Source: Leptolyngbyaceae cyanobacterium M65_K2018_010 (lineage in GTDB: Bacteria > Cyanobacteriota > Cyanobacteriia > Phormidesmidales > Phormidesmidaceae). From it: a stretch of 24,233 nucleotides of DNA. Shown piece after piece: positions 7,101 to 13,983 of the stretch. Position 1 is the first letter of the stretch, and every line of letters starts with the position of its first letter. The notes beneath the pieces are model-generated. The model saw nothing but the letters and a program-made list of their open reading frames with translations, searched no databases and had not been told where the DNA came from. The DNA is taken from contig DVEE01000206.1 of assembly GCA_015295885.1 (NCBI GenBank), positions 1 through 24,233 of the forward strand. Direction: 5' to 3'. A program made the translations under genes and the position numbers.

Positions 7101-8857
7101 CGGCCAGTTCGGCGATTAAGCAGGTGGCCTCCGGTCGCTTTGGGGTGACTCCCGAGTACCTGATGCACGCCCAGCAAATTGAAATTAAGGTGGCCCAAGG
7201 GGCGAAACCGGGGGAGGGGGGCCAACTTCCCGGTAAAAAAGTCAGTCCCTACATTGCCCTGCTGCGCCGCTCTAAACCAGGCGTACCGCTAATTTCGCCG
7301 CCGCCCCACCACGATATCTACTCCATTGAAGACCTGGCCCAGTTGATCTTTGACCTGCACCAAATCAATCCCAAGGCCGGGGTTTCGGTGAAGCTGGTCT
7401 CCGAGGTAGGCATCGGCACCGTCGCGGCCGGGGTCGCCAAGGCCAACGCCGATATCATTCAGGTGTCTGGCCACGATGGCGGCACCGGAGCTTCTCCCCT
7501 GAGCTCGATCAAACACGCCGGGGTGCCCTGGGAACTAGGCCTCACCGAAGTCCATAAAGTCTTGATGGATAACCAGTTGCGCGATCGGGTCACCCTGCGG
7601 GTGGATGGCGGTCTCAAGACCGGCTGGGATGTGGTGATGGGTGCCCTAATGGGGGCTGAGGAGTTTGGCTTTGGTTCCATCGCCATGATTGCGGAGGGCT
7701 GCATCATGGCTCGGGTCTGCCATACCAACAACTGTCCGGTGGGGGTGGCGACCCAAAAGGAAGAACTGCGCAAGCGGTTTACCGGGGTGCCAGAGCATGT
7801 GGTTAATTTCTTCTACTACATTGCTGAAGAGGTGCGATCGCTGCTGGCTCGCCTCGGCTATACCCGATTGGTTGACATTGTGGGCCGCTCCGACCTGCTT
7901 AAACCCAGGGCCGACGCCCGTTTAACCAAAACCAGTGCCCTAGATCTGACGACCCTGATTCATCTGCCTGATAGTCGCCATGATCGGCGCTGGCTGACCC
8001 ATGAAGCGGTTCACAGCAACGGCCCCGTCCTGGATGATCAGATCCTGGCGGATGGGGACATTCAGCGAGCCATTCAAGCCCAGGGAACCGCCGCGAAATC
8101 CTTCTCGGTGGTCAACACCGATCGCACCATCGGTACCCGGGTGGCGGGGGTGATCGCCGAAAAATACGGCAATTCTGGTTTCGCTGGACACCTCAACCTA
8201 ACCTTTACTGGGGCCGCTGGGCAGAGCTTTGGCGCCTTTAACCTACCGGGCATGACCCTCACCCTCATCGGTGAGGCCAACGACTACGTGGGCAAAGGCA
8301 TGCACGGTGGCGAACTGGTGGTGAAGCCCCCGGTCGGCATCACCTACGACCCTTCGGAAAATGTCATCATTGGCAACACCTGCCTGTACGGGGCCACCGG
8401 GGGCACCCTCTATGCCCTGGGTACGGCGGGCGAGCGCTTCGCTGTCCGCAACTCGAAGGGGCAGGCGGTGATTGAAGGGGCTGGCGACCACTGCTGCGAG
8501 TACATGACCGGCGGCGTGGTGGTGGTGCTGGGGCCGGTGGGCCGCAACGTGGGGGCTGGTATGACCGGCGGCTTAGCCTATTTTCTGGATGAAGAGGGTC
8601 GCTTCCCAACCCGGGTCAACCCTGAAATCGTCAAGGTTCAGCGAGTCATTACCCCGGCTGGCGAAGCCCAGCTCAAAGCCTTAATCGAAGCCCATGTGGC
8701 CCACACGGGCAGCCCCAAGGGGCAGCGCATCCTCGAGCACTGGAGCGAGTATCTGCCCAAGTTCTGGCAGGTCGTGCCCCCCTCCGAGGCCGATACCCCC
8801 GAAGCCAACCCCAATCCAGAAGCCACCGGCAAGGTGCTCAGTTCAGCCCAGTCCTAG
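4160..8857 (+). CDS. gltB: ferredoxin-dependent glutamate synthase (Fd-GOGAT)
   Basis: At 1565 aa this matches the usual size of ferredoxin-type GOGAT (often named glsF or gltS in cyanobacteria). It makes two glutamates from glutamine and 2-oxoglutarate using reduced ferredoxin, completing the GS-GOGAT cycle. C35 in ERDACGVGF is the N-terminal nucleophile exposed after removal of a 34-residue propeptide. The class II amidotransferase domain (~35-430) is followed by the central domain (~480-770) and the FMN-binding synthase domain (~830-1210), which holds GGKSNSGEGGEDP and GHDGGTGASPL. The 3Fe-4S ligands C1181, C1187 and C1192 appear in GCIMARVCHTNNCPVG. A GXGXG beta-helix domain (~1270-1490) closes the protein. 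There is no NADPH-binding beta subunit nearby, consistent with the ferredoxin type. The ATG at 4160 has a poor Shine-Dalgarno; GTG at 4175 is an alternative. Confidence 0.97.
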   Translation: MGRKPVNQPHQIRAQSSAPWPNWGPKSLVEERDACGVGFLADQRNRASHGLVKMALAALDGMEHRGGCCADQDSGDGAGVMTAIPWDILNRWAAGQGLAALTPEQTGVGMIFLPQHEATAALVRQTFERVIQSEGLQLVGWRPVPVQPQVLGPLAKQYQPRIEQLVVTSAAETGDHLDRRLYLVRREMLQAVAQRVATPTTLPLEQVEGLKDFYMCSFSCRTIVYKGMVRSSVLADFYPDLRDPDYVSAFVVYHRRFSTNTMPKWPLAHPMRLLGHNGEINTLVGNINWMVARQADLYHPVWGDRFDILKPIVKIENSDSANLDNVMELLVRSGRTPQEALMIMVPEAYSNQPDLDPYPEITDFYEYYSGLQEPWDGPALIVFSDGKQVGATLDRNGLRPARYVVTKDGLLMVSSEAGVLDVAPEAILEKGRLGPGQMIAVDLNRQEILKNWAIKQRVAQRHPYGEWLKQHRVELPPQLFAEQPLYQSDALLQQQNAFGYTVEDVDMIIQDMAAQGKEPTFCMGDDIPLAVLSQKPHLLYDYFKQRFAQVTNPAIDPLRERLVMSLTTQLGARGNLLDEQPEFARLLKLESPVINEIELEHIHQSGFETATLSTLYSIGDGPAGLGKAVDALCEQADQAVKAGTTILVLSDRVDHQGQPTALSAETTYIPPLLAVGAVHHHLIRNGLRMHTSLVVDTAQCWSTHHFACLIGYGASAVCPYLALESVRHWWADSRTQKLMESGKLPVSTLNGAQDNYRKAVDAGLLKILSKMGISLMTSYQGAQIFEAIGIGSDLLDLAFRGTTSRLGGMSLIDLAQETMSFHQRAFPELTAKRLQNMGFVQARPSGEYHMNNPAMTKLLHKAVENRQYDHYELYRAELESRPLTALRDLLDFQSDRPPIPLDQVESVESIMQRFCTGGMSLGALSREAHEVLAIAMNRIGGKSNSGEGGEDPIRFKVLSDVDSQGNSPTFPHLRGLRNGDTASSAIKQVASGRFGVTPEYLMHAQQIEIKVAQGAKPGEGGQLPGKKVSPYIALLRRSKPGVPLISPPPHHDIYSIEDLAQLIFDLHQINPKAGVSVKLVSEVGIGTVAAGVAKANADIIQVSGHDGGTGASPLSSIKHAGVPWELGLTEVHKVLMDNQLRDRVTLRVDGGLKTGWDVVMGALMGAEEFGFGSIAMIAEGCIMARVCHTNNCPVGVATQKEELRKRFTGVPEHVVNFFYYIAEEVRSLLARLGYTRLVDIVGRSDLLKPRADARLTKTSALDLTTLIHLPDSRHDRRWLTHEAVHSNGPVLDDQILADGDIQRAIQAQGTAAKSFSVVNTDRTIGTRVAGVIAEKYGNSGFAGHLNLTFTGAAGQSFGAFNLPGMTLTLIGEANDYVGKGMHGGELVVKPPVGITYDPSENVIIGNTCLYGATGGTLYALGTAGERFAVRNSKGQAVIEGAGDHCCEYMTGGVVVVLGPVGRNVGAGMTGGLAYFLDEEGRFPTRVNPEIVKVQRVITPAGEAQLKALIEAHVAHTGSPKGQRILEHWSEYLPKFWQVVPPSEADTPEANPNPEATGKVLSSAQS

Positions 8858-8858
8858 G

Positions 8859-9383
8859 ATGAATAAACATCTTCTGAATAGCACCCTCTATGGGCTGGCC
8901 ACCCTAACGGCTAACTATACCGCCGCCTGGTTCATTCCCTTACCGGGGTTTGGCCAGGTCGCCGTGGGCACCTTCGTCTTTGGTCTCACCTTTACCCAGC
9001 GCGATCGCCTGCATGAAGCAGGTCGGCTCTGGGTTTACGGCACCATCGCGATCTCGGCTCTGGCCAACCTGCTGATGAGCGCCAGCCTCGGGGTTCCCTT
9101 GCGGATCATCTTGGCCAGCTTTCTGGCTATTCTGCTAGCCGAAACCGCCGATACTGAGGTTTACCAGAGATTGCTCCGCTATCCCTGGCTAGTCCGCGTG
9201 GCGGGCAGCAACGCCATCTCCATACCTCTGGATACCCTGCTCTTTACCCTGATTGCCTTTGCCGGGGTGTTGTCGAGGGGGGAGCTCATCGCCCTCCTGT
9301 TCGGGGAGACCTTGTTGAAATACTCCATTGGGGCTCTGGTGGCGGTTAGAAAAGAAGGCAAATGGATCTGGCAACGGGCCTAA
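8859..9383 (+). CDS. VUT-family membrane transporter (queuosine-precursor-transporter type)
   Basis: A 174-aa hydrophobic protein with about five or six membrane helices. It resembles the VUT_1/YhhQ family, for which uptake of queuosine precursors (preQ0/preQ1) has been shown in some bacteria. Supporting blocks are GTFVFGLTFTQRDRLHEAGR, the mid-protein SFLAILLAETADTEVYQ, and GSNAISIPLDTLLFTLIAF, which matches the family's conserved SN-S-xxDT helix. The ATG starts one base after the gltB stop (TAG G ATG), so translation is probably coupled and the two genes share a transcript. There is no functional link to glutamate synthesis that I can see. The substrate is inferred from family membership only. 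Confidence 0.85.
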   Translation: MNKHLLNSTLYGLATLTANYTAAWFIPLPGFGQVAVGTFVFGLTFTQRDRLHEAGRLWVYGTIAISALANLLMSASLGVPLRIILASFLAILLAETADTEVYQRLLRYPWLVRVAGSNAISIPLDTLLFTLIAFAGVLSRGELIALLFGETLLKYSIGALVAVRKEGKWIWQRA

Positions 9384-9707
9384 AGGGGCACACTTTACCC
9401 CTCGAGGGCCAGCTCAGCAAAGCTTGTCGAACCCACGACACCGAGTAAGATGGGAGGAAACTTCAGTTCTTTTGCTCCAGCATGTCTGCTGCTCGCCTCA
9501 AGTCTGCCCTAGCGGCCCTGACCGCCGCAGGAATCGTTGCGGGTGTGGCCATGCCACCGACGAAGGGTTGCTGGGTCTTTTCCGACCTTGCCGTCGGGCT
9601 TCTCTAAAAAGCCACGACCTATTATCCCTGTGGCCGCAGGTGCTGGCGTAAGATATCAAGCCTCAGGGGCTGCAATCATTCGCAACCAGGACTAAACCCA
9701 GCCAATC
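9384..9707. other. convergent gap between transporter and nucleotidyltransferase
   Basis: This 324-bp gap lies between genes that converge. It contains AGGGG/CCCCT (about 9386-9405), a weak stem just after the transporter stop. A second stem at 9557-9597 pairs CCGACGAAGG with CCTT and CGTCGG across a two-base bulge. It also holds a promoter-like pair TTGTCG (9424-9429) and TAAGAT (9446-9451) with a 16-bp spacer. The only frame of interest is listed separately. No strong intrinsic terminator is visible. Confidence 0.4.
9482..9607 (+). CDS. possible 41-aa signal-like small protein (weak)
   Basis: The frame begins MSAARLKSALAALTAAGIVA, which looks like a basic-hydrophobic signal or membrane segment, then MPPTKGCWVFSDLAVGLL and TAA. 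A GGGAGG lies 23 bases upstream of the ATG, too far for a normal ribosome-binding site, and a promoter-like pair lies at 9424-9451. It may be the remnant of a longer secreted protein or a real small protein. I recognise no family. Confidence 0.25.
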   Translation: MSAARLKSALAALTAAGIVAGVAMPPTKGCWVFSDLAVGLL

Positions 9708-10871
9708 CTACACATGATTCCGCAGCAACTCAACGATTTCCCGATGCTCAACCGGTAGCTCAAGGGGAAAATCTTGGCGGGTATCGGTAATGAGCCAATC
9801 TAGGGCCGCGGCCTTCATATCGATGGAAGCCCCAGTCTTGTCGACACAGTAGCGACCAAACACCAGTTTATCCACCAGGCGAACCCCCGACCCAATGCGC
9901 GAATATTCGAAAATCACGCTTTTATCAATAATGGCTCCACTGCGTATCTCGCAATTATTACTAATAGCGCTGGGGCCAATAATGGTAGCCCCATCTTCAA
10001 TGTGGGTCATACCGCCAATGTAGACCGGCCCTTCAATATGCACTTTGTCCCAGTTGGCCTTGACATTAAGACCGGCGTATACGCCGGGACGGATTTCCTG
10101 GCCTGGAATATCCACTAAATTAACGACCCCCGTCAGGACATCCTGGATGGCCCGCCAATAGTCCGGCACCTTACCGATATCCACCCATTCAAACTCCATG
10201 GGGATACCGTAGAAGGGGGCCCGATTGGCCACTAACCGGGGTAGCAGGTCACCACCGATATCAAAGGGCACCCCCGAGGGAATGTAATCGAAAATCTCCG
10301 GCTCAAAAATATAAATGCCCGTATTGATCTCCGTGCTGAGGGCATCTTCAACCGCGGGTTTTTCCTGGAACGATTTAACCCGTCCCGTTTCATCCGTAAC
10401 CACTACCCCATAGCTGGGCACCTGTTTTAGGGGGACGGTTTTAGTGATGATGGTAGCAATGGATCCCTTTTCCCGATGGCGTCGCACTGCCTCGGTCAAA
10501 TCTAGATCAATCAAGGCATCGCCACAGAGGACCACAAAGGTCTCATCAAAAAAGGGGGAAAAATCCTGAATTTTCCGCATCCCTCCGGCAGAACCAATGG
10601 CATCCCCTACCAGTTCCCCATCGATGATGCGTCCCTCAAAGGAGTAGGCAATTTCCACGCCGAAACGCTGCCCGTCACGGAAATACCCCTCAATTTCATT
10701 GGCTAAGTGGCTCACATTCACCATGATTTGGTCAAACCCATGCTGGCGGAGGAGCTCCAGCAGAAATTCCATTACCGGTTTCTGCATAATGGGAATCATC
10801 GGTTTTGGAATGGTGTAGGTGATCGGGCGTACCCGCGTCCCCTTACCCGCGGCCAAAATCATAGCTTTCAT
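9708..10871 (-). CDS. NDP-sugar pyrophosphorylase (mannose-1-phosphate guanylyltransferase-like)
   Basis: A 387-aa nucleotidyltransferase that would form an NDP-sugar from a sugar-1-phosphate and an NTP for glycan synthesis. The nucleotide-binding signature LAAGKGTRVRPITYTIPKPM sits at residues 6-25, with the catalytic-domain markers LCGDALIDLDL and SFQEKP further on. The last ~120 residues hold hexapeptide-type left-handed beta-helix turns (VYIGGMTHIEDGATIIGPSA), as in GDP-mannose pyrophosphorylases. The ATG is preceded by TAAGGA about ten bases upstream. It is the last gene of the minus-strand run and 192 bp downstream of scpA. GDP-mannose is favoured from the overall architecture, but glucose-1-phosphate uridylyl- or thymidylyltransferase relatives share these motifs. 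Confidence 0.88.
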   Translation of the reverse strand: MKAMILAAGKGTRVRPITYTIPKPMIPIMQKPVMEFLLELLRQHGFDQIMVNVSHLANEIEGYFRDGQRFGVEIAYSFEGRIIDGELVGDAIGSAGGMRKIQDFSPFFDETFVVLCGDALIDLDLTEAVRRHREKGSIATIITKTVPLKQVPSYGVVVTDETGRVKSFQEKPAVEDALSTEINTGIYIFEPEIFDYIPSGVPFDIGGDLLPRLVANRAPFYGIPMEFEWVDIGKVPDYWRAIQDVLTGVVNLVDIPGQEIRPGVYAGLNVKANWDKVHIEGPVYIGGMTHIEDGATIIGPSAISNNCEIRSGAIIDKSVIFEYSRIGSGVRLVDKLVFGRYCVDKTGASIDMKAAALDWLITDTRQDFPLELPVEHREIVELLRNHV

Positions 10872-11063
10872 ACAGAAATAGTCCTTAACCTACAGTGAAT
10901 ATCTCTAGAGAATGATCGGCAAGCCCCAGGCAGAGGCTAGATTCCGCCCTTAGCATGAAGGATTATGTACTTCGCCATCCTATCAACTGGGCCCCTGGAT
11001 TGGAGAAGCCACTCGGCTAACTTCAAAGAGACCTCATAATTGGGAGAGGGCTGCCCCATGGGC

Positions 11064-11933
11064 TCAATCGGGCAACACAAAGGTTTCTAGGCCAGCTTCC
11101 TCCAGGGAGAGAGAAGCTTTTTTCAAGTTCCTAACGTTCAGGTCCCGATAGAACTCTTTTTGGGACAACTCCACCTTTGATTGAGCCGATAGGAAGAGCA
11201 AGCCCCAGAAAACTCCGACCCGTTCATGCACTGCGGCGGCATGGTCGGACTCGAAGGGATGGGCATGATTCAGTTCCACGGGCTTAAACGTGGGCCAAGC
11301 TTCGATTAGGGTGTCAAAATCCAACCACAGTTGGTCGGCGTCGAGGGTATCCCAATAGGTGTCTAGGAAGGTTTCCAGGGCCGCCGCAATTTCTGAGAGA
11401 TTTTCCTGGTGAGCCAGTTGGGCAATCGCCCGGACGGCCTGGCGCTTGGCCTGGGGACGAGCGCGCCGGACCCGGGCCCGGGGAATATGCTCGTCCATGA
11501 CAGCCGCCATCGTTTCCAGTTGATGAATCAGCTCGTTGAGGGTTACTTTTCGTCGCTGGGGGGGGGCCCCCCCCGCCCGCCGATGGAGATGGCGTTCCAG
11601 GTTACGGGGTAAGGGCACGAGGTTCAGGTCATCCTCGACCCAGAGGGCTTCCTCCTCGATGGCTTCGGCCTCCGCTTCAGCTTCGGCCCGCACCATCGTA
11701 TCGGCTTTCAATAGCACCAACATAGAAGCATAGAGGAAAGCCTGGCCGGACTCTGACAGGTTAGCTTCGTAGGCTGTACGACCTTGGTGGGCCAAACTAT
11801 CGGCTTGAGTTTTAAGGCTATTCAGGAATCGATCAATCACCTCGATCACTTTCACATCCCAGGGATCAAGCTCACCCCGTTCGGCCAGGTCAATGAGAAA
11901 GGCGATCGCGGTTTGAGCTAGGGAGGAGGACAT
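11064..11933 (-). CDS. scpA: segregation and condensation protein A
   Basis: A 289-aa kleisin that would bridge SMC heads together with ScpB in chromosome condensation and segregation. The N-terminal LAQTAIAFLIDLAERGELDP, followed by WDVKVIEVIDRFL, matches the SMC-neck-binding region of ScpA. LYASMLVLLKADTMV is the following conserved helix, and the C-terminal FLFLLELSKKxxV-type region appears as GLLFLSAQSKVELSQKEFYR. The middle carries low-complexity AEAEAEAEAIEEEA and a Gly/Pro-rich RRAGGAPPQRR. The latter is encoded by an unusual G/C homopolymer palindrome (11558-11574). No scpB or smc is in the window. It lies 95 bp after the LapA-like gene. Confidence 0.93.
   Translation of the reverse strand: MSSSLAQTAIAFLIDLAERGELDPWDVKVIEVIDRFLNSLKTQADSLAHQGRTAYEANLSESGQAFLYASMLVLLKADTMVRAEAEAEAEAIEEEALWVEDDLNLVPLPRNLERHLHRRAGGAPPQRRKVTLNELIHQLETMAAVMDEHIPRARVRRARPQAKRQAVRAIAQLAHQENLSEIAAALETFLDTYWDTLDADQLWLDFDTLIEAWPTFKPVELNHAHPFESDHAAAVHERVGVFWGLLFLSAQSKVELSQKEFYRDLNVRNLKKASLSLEEAGLETFVLPD
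11558..11574. repeat. G9C8 homopolymer palindrome inside scpA
   Basis: Nine G are followed directly by eight C on the plus strand, within the scpA coding sequence where it encodes Gly-Gly-Ala-Pro-Pro. Such tracts are prone to slippage, and loss or gain of one base would shift the scpA frame after about residue 120. It could also be an assembly or sequencing weak point. Confidence 0.85.
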
Positions 11934-12028
11934 AGGCCGAACCTAAAGGGGGCATCAGGAGGGAAGTTTAACCAGTTGTCCGGAATCCTGCCAGGATGGC
12001 GACCACCCAGAACTCCCTGGTCGAGCAT

Positions 12029-12394
12029 TTATTGGGCGTAGGCTTGGCTGCTATCCCCCTCCTCCGTCGGGGAGGGGGAGGCCGGTAACAACAGACTTTG
12101 CTCCTCGAGTTCTACTCGATAGCGTTCAACATCTCGCTCCAGTTCCTGGATACGCAGTTCCCGCTGTTGAACCTGTTTACCAACGGTAAAATAGCCTTGC
12201 ACCTGAGCCCAGACACTAAAGACCCAGGCCAGGACAGCCCCGATCCCCATCGCCATAATCAATTCCACACAGAGGGGAGCTTCGACATCCAGGCCCTTGG
12301 CAATATGAATCAGCACCGGTTCAGTATTCTCAATCCCAAACAAGACTAGCGCCAGGGCAATTACAAAAATGACAATGAAGTTAATCTGTTTCAC
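12029..12394 (-). CDS. LapA-domain (DUF1049) membrane protein
   Basis: A 121-aa membrane protein with the LapA/DUF1049 architecture. An N-terminal helix (KQINFIVIFVIALALVLFGI) is followed by the family's typical N-T-E-P-V block. A second helix lies around residues 42-63, then a cytoplasmic coiled coil (~68-100) and a Pro/Ser/Glu-rich tail. The family includes E. coli LapA/YciS, which is tied to lipopolysaccharide regulation; the cyanobacterial role is unknown. A GTG start at 12394 was chosen because GAGG lies about ten bases upstream and the first helix follows at once. A longer frame back to 12490 would overlap the upstream lipoprotein gene and lacks family resemblance. The gene sits between the DUF3153 lipoprotein gene (44-bp gap) and scpA. 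Confidence 0.8.
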   Translation of the reverse strand: MKQINFIVIFVIALALVLFGIENTEPVLIHIAKGLDVEAPLCVELIMAMGIGAVLAWVFSVWAQVQGYFTVGKQVQQRELRIQELERDVERYRVELEEQSLLLPASPSPTEEGDSSQAYAQ

Positions 12395-12438
12395 AGCTCT
12401 GAGCCTCAAATCGCTAGGTCTATTTAACCAGGCTGTCC

Positions 12439-13212
12439 TTATTTTTGCCCAAAGGATAATGGGGAAGAGGCCGATGGCGGACTCAGCCACCGGTAGCGGA
12501 CAAAGTAACCCAAAAGCACCAAACCGAAAATACCCAGAGCCCCTAGGCCAACCACATTTGGCAGCCAGAAGATCACATCAATGTGGTTCACTTGGCCCAA
12601 CTGTAACTGCCAACGAGTGACGGGGCTCAGAGCGGTGAGGGGAGTCAATCCGCCGGGGCGAAGCTGGCGAATGCCCCAGGGAGTTTGGAGGCAGAAGAAA
12701 AAAGCGCTGCCACGGTTATGATCTTCACCGCTTGGGGAGGATCCCGATGGGGCAAAATCGCTCAGGTCTAGGTCGTAGACCAGGTGAGTGCGGGCAGCTA
12801 ACCCCCAACTTTGCTGGTCTACTTCTAATTTGAAGGGAATTAACCCCAGACCAGGGGCCGTCAGCCTCTGCCAGCCGGCCTCGGCGGGGCTGGACTCCGC
12901 TTCGGCAAACAGCTGATTGAAGCGAGTCACCAGATCCTGAGGGGTGCCGAAGGGCACCGTCAAACGAATCGTGCTCGGATCTTGACTGAGCTCACCCCCT
13001 AAGCGCTTGACCCGCTGTTCTAAGGTCTTCAACCAAGGGGTCAGGGAACCTTGAGCCAGGGCCGTGCCCCGCTCTCCTAGGTCAATGACTTGACTCAGTT
13101 GGCCATGGTTTTGGTGATCAAACCGCAGGGTCAGATCAGACTGGAAACAACCACTCAGGCACAGGGCTAGCCCTAGAACCAGACCCAGATGTTGCCCGAC
13201 CCGCCTACCCAT
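12439..13212 (-). CDS. DUF3153-type lipoprotein with C-terminal membrane anchor
   Basis: A 257-aa predicted lipoprotein. The signal ends in the lipobox L19-S20-G21-C22, so C22 would be lipidated. Residues ~25-205 form a mixed domain with DLTLRFDHQNHGQLSQVIDL, recalling the DUF3153 family of cyanobacteria and plastids. A single membrane helix (~213-238, VVGLGALGIFGLVLLGYFV) near the C-terminus gives a second anchor, followed by a basic and polar tail. The start is ATG 13212, three bases after the stop of the M23 peptidase gene, so the two are almost certainly co-transcribed. This suggests an envelope role. The molecular function is unknown, and assignment to DUF3153 rests on overall architecture and recalled motif, not a search. 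Confidence 0.7.
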   Translation of the reverse strand: MGRRVGQHLGLVLGLALCLSGCFQSDLTLRFDHQNHGQLSQVIDLGERGTALAQGSLTPWLKTLEQRVKRLGGELSQDPSTIRLTVPFGTPQDLVTRFNQLFAEAESSPAEAGWQRLTAPGLGLIPFKLEVDQQSWGLAARTHLVYDLDLSDFAPSGSSPSGEDHNRGSAFFFCLQTPWGIRQLRPGGLTPLTALSPVTRWQLQLGQVNHIDVIFWLPNVVGLGALGIFGLVLLGYFVRYRWLSPPSASSPLSFGQK

Positions 13213-13215
13213 AGC

Positions 13216-13896
13216 CTAGAGAGAGGCTTGCTGACTAACATACATGGCCCGCAGCACCAAAGCCGGATCGACCCAATTGCCTTGATACTTCATGCCCCAG
13301 TGCAGGTGGGGCCCCGTGGTGCGACCGGTCATCCCGACTCGACCGATACGAGCACCGGAAGGCACTTGCTGGCCGGGGCGAAGCTGAATCCCCCCAGCCC
13401 GGTCAATTAAAAAGGGCCCCTGATTATCCCGTTCGACATGGCCCTGCATGTGGCAATAAATGTGAGTCCACTCGCCCGATTGGATGGCAATGGACGTACC
13501 ACAGGCCCCCGCATCTTCCACCCAAACCACTTCACCGGCCCACCAATTGCGGATATAGCTGCCATTGGGGGCCGCCAAGTCCAGACCGTAGTGAAATCGC
13601 TGACTACCTGAGTAGGGATCCTGGCGATAGCCAAAGGGAGAGGTATAGGTTTGAAAGTTTTCAACCGGGAATGAGGCCCGAGTCCACAGGGCTGCCACAT
13701 TACTCTCTGTCAGAGCAACCTGCTGGGCCTGGGCGGGCCCTCGATCGGAGAGCAAAAAACTTGGCAGTAAAGCGGAACCCCCCAATAGGGCCACTAAAGC
13801 AAAGGAATGGGAAGGCATGAATCGGTGGAGAGGACTTCCTGAAGCTAACCGGTTCTTTAGGAAAAGTCCTAGAGCGTTAGGTAGGAGCCAATTCAT
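13216..13896 (-). CDS. secreted M23-family metallopeptidase (LytM domain)
   Basis: A 226-aa exported peptidase that should cut peptide bridges in peptidoglycan. A hydrophobic export segment (~31-50) is followed by an Ala-Gln-Ala site near residue 57. The M23 active site is intact: H102 and D106 (FHYGLDLAAP) and H199 (HLHWG) as zinc ligands, with H149 (IYCHM) and H197 as catalytic histidines. The SPFGYRQDP entry strand and GRVGMTGRTTGPHLHWG are classic. No LysM or SH3 domain is present, so the enzyme is small. It sits between the TPR/coiled-coil membrane gene upstream (87-bp gap) and the DUF3153 lipoprotein gene (3-bp gap). Intact histidines argue for activity, not an EnvC/NlpD-type activator. 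Confidence 0.92.
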   Translation of the reverse strand: MNWLLPNALGLFLKNRLASGSPLHRFMPSHSFALVALLGGSALLPSFLLSDRGPAQAQQVALTESNVAALWTRASFPVENFQTYTSPFGYRQDPYSGSQRFHYGLDLAAPNGSYIRNWWAGEVVWVEDAGACGTSIAIQSGEWTHIYCHMQGHVERDNQGPFLIDRAGGIQLRPGQQVPSGARIGRVGMTGRTTGPHLHWGMKYQGNWVDPALVLRAMYVSQQASL

Positions 13897-13983
13897 AACA
13901 GATAGGGTGGAAAGGAGCAGCTTATCTTGCCCATAAGATTACCGCAGATTCACAGTTTGGGAAGATTTTTCTGCCGTGGCCAC

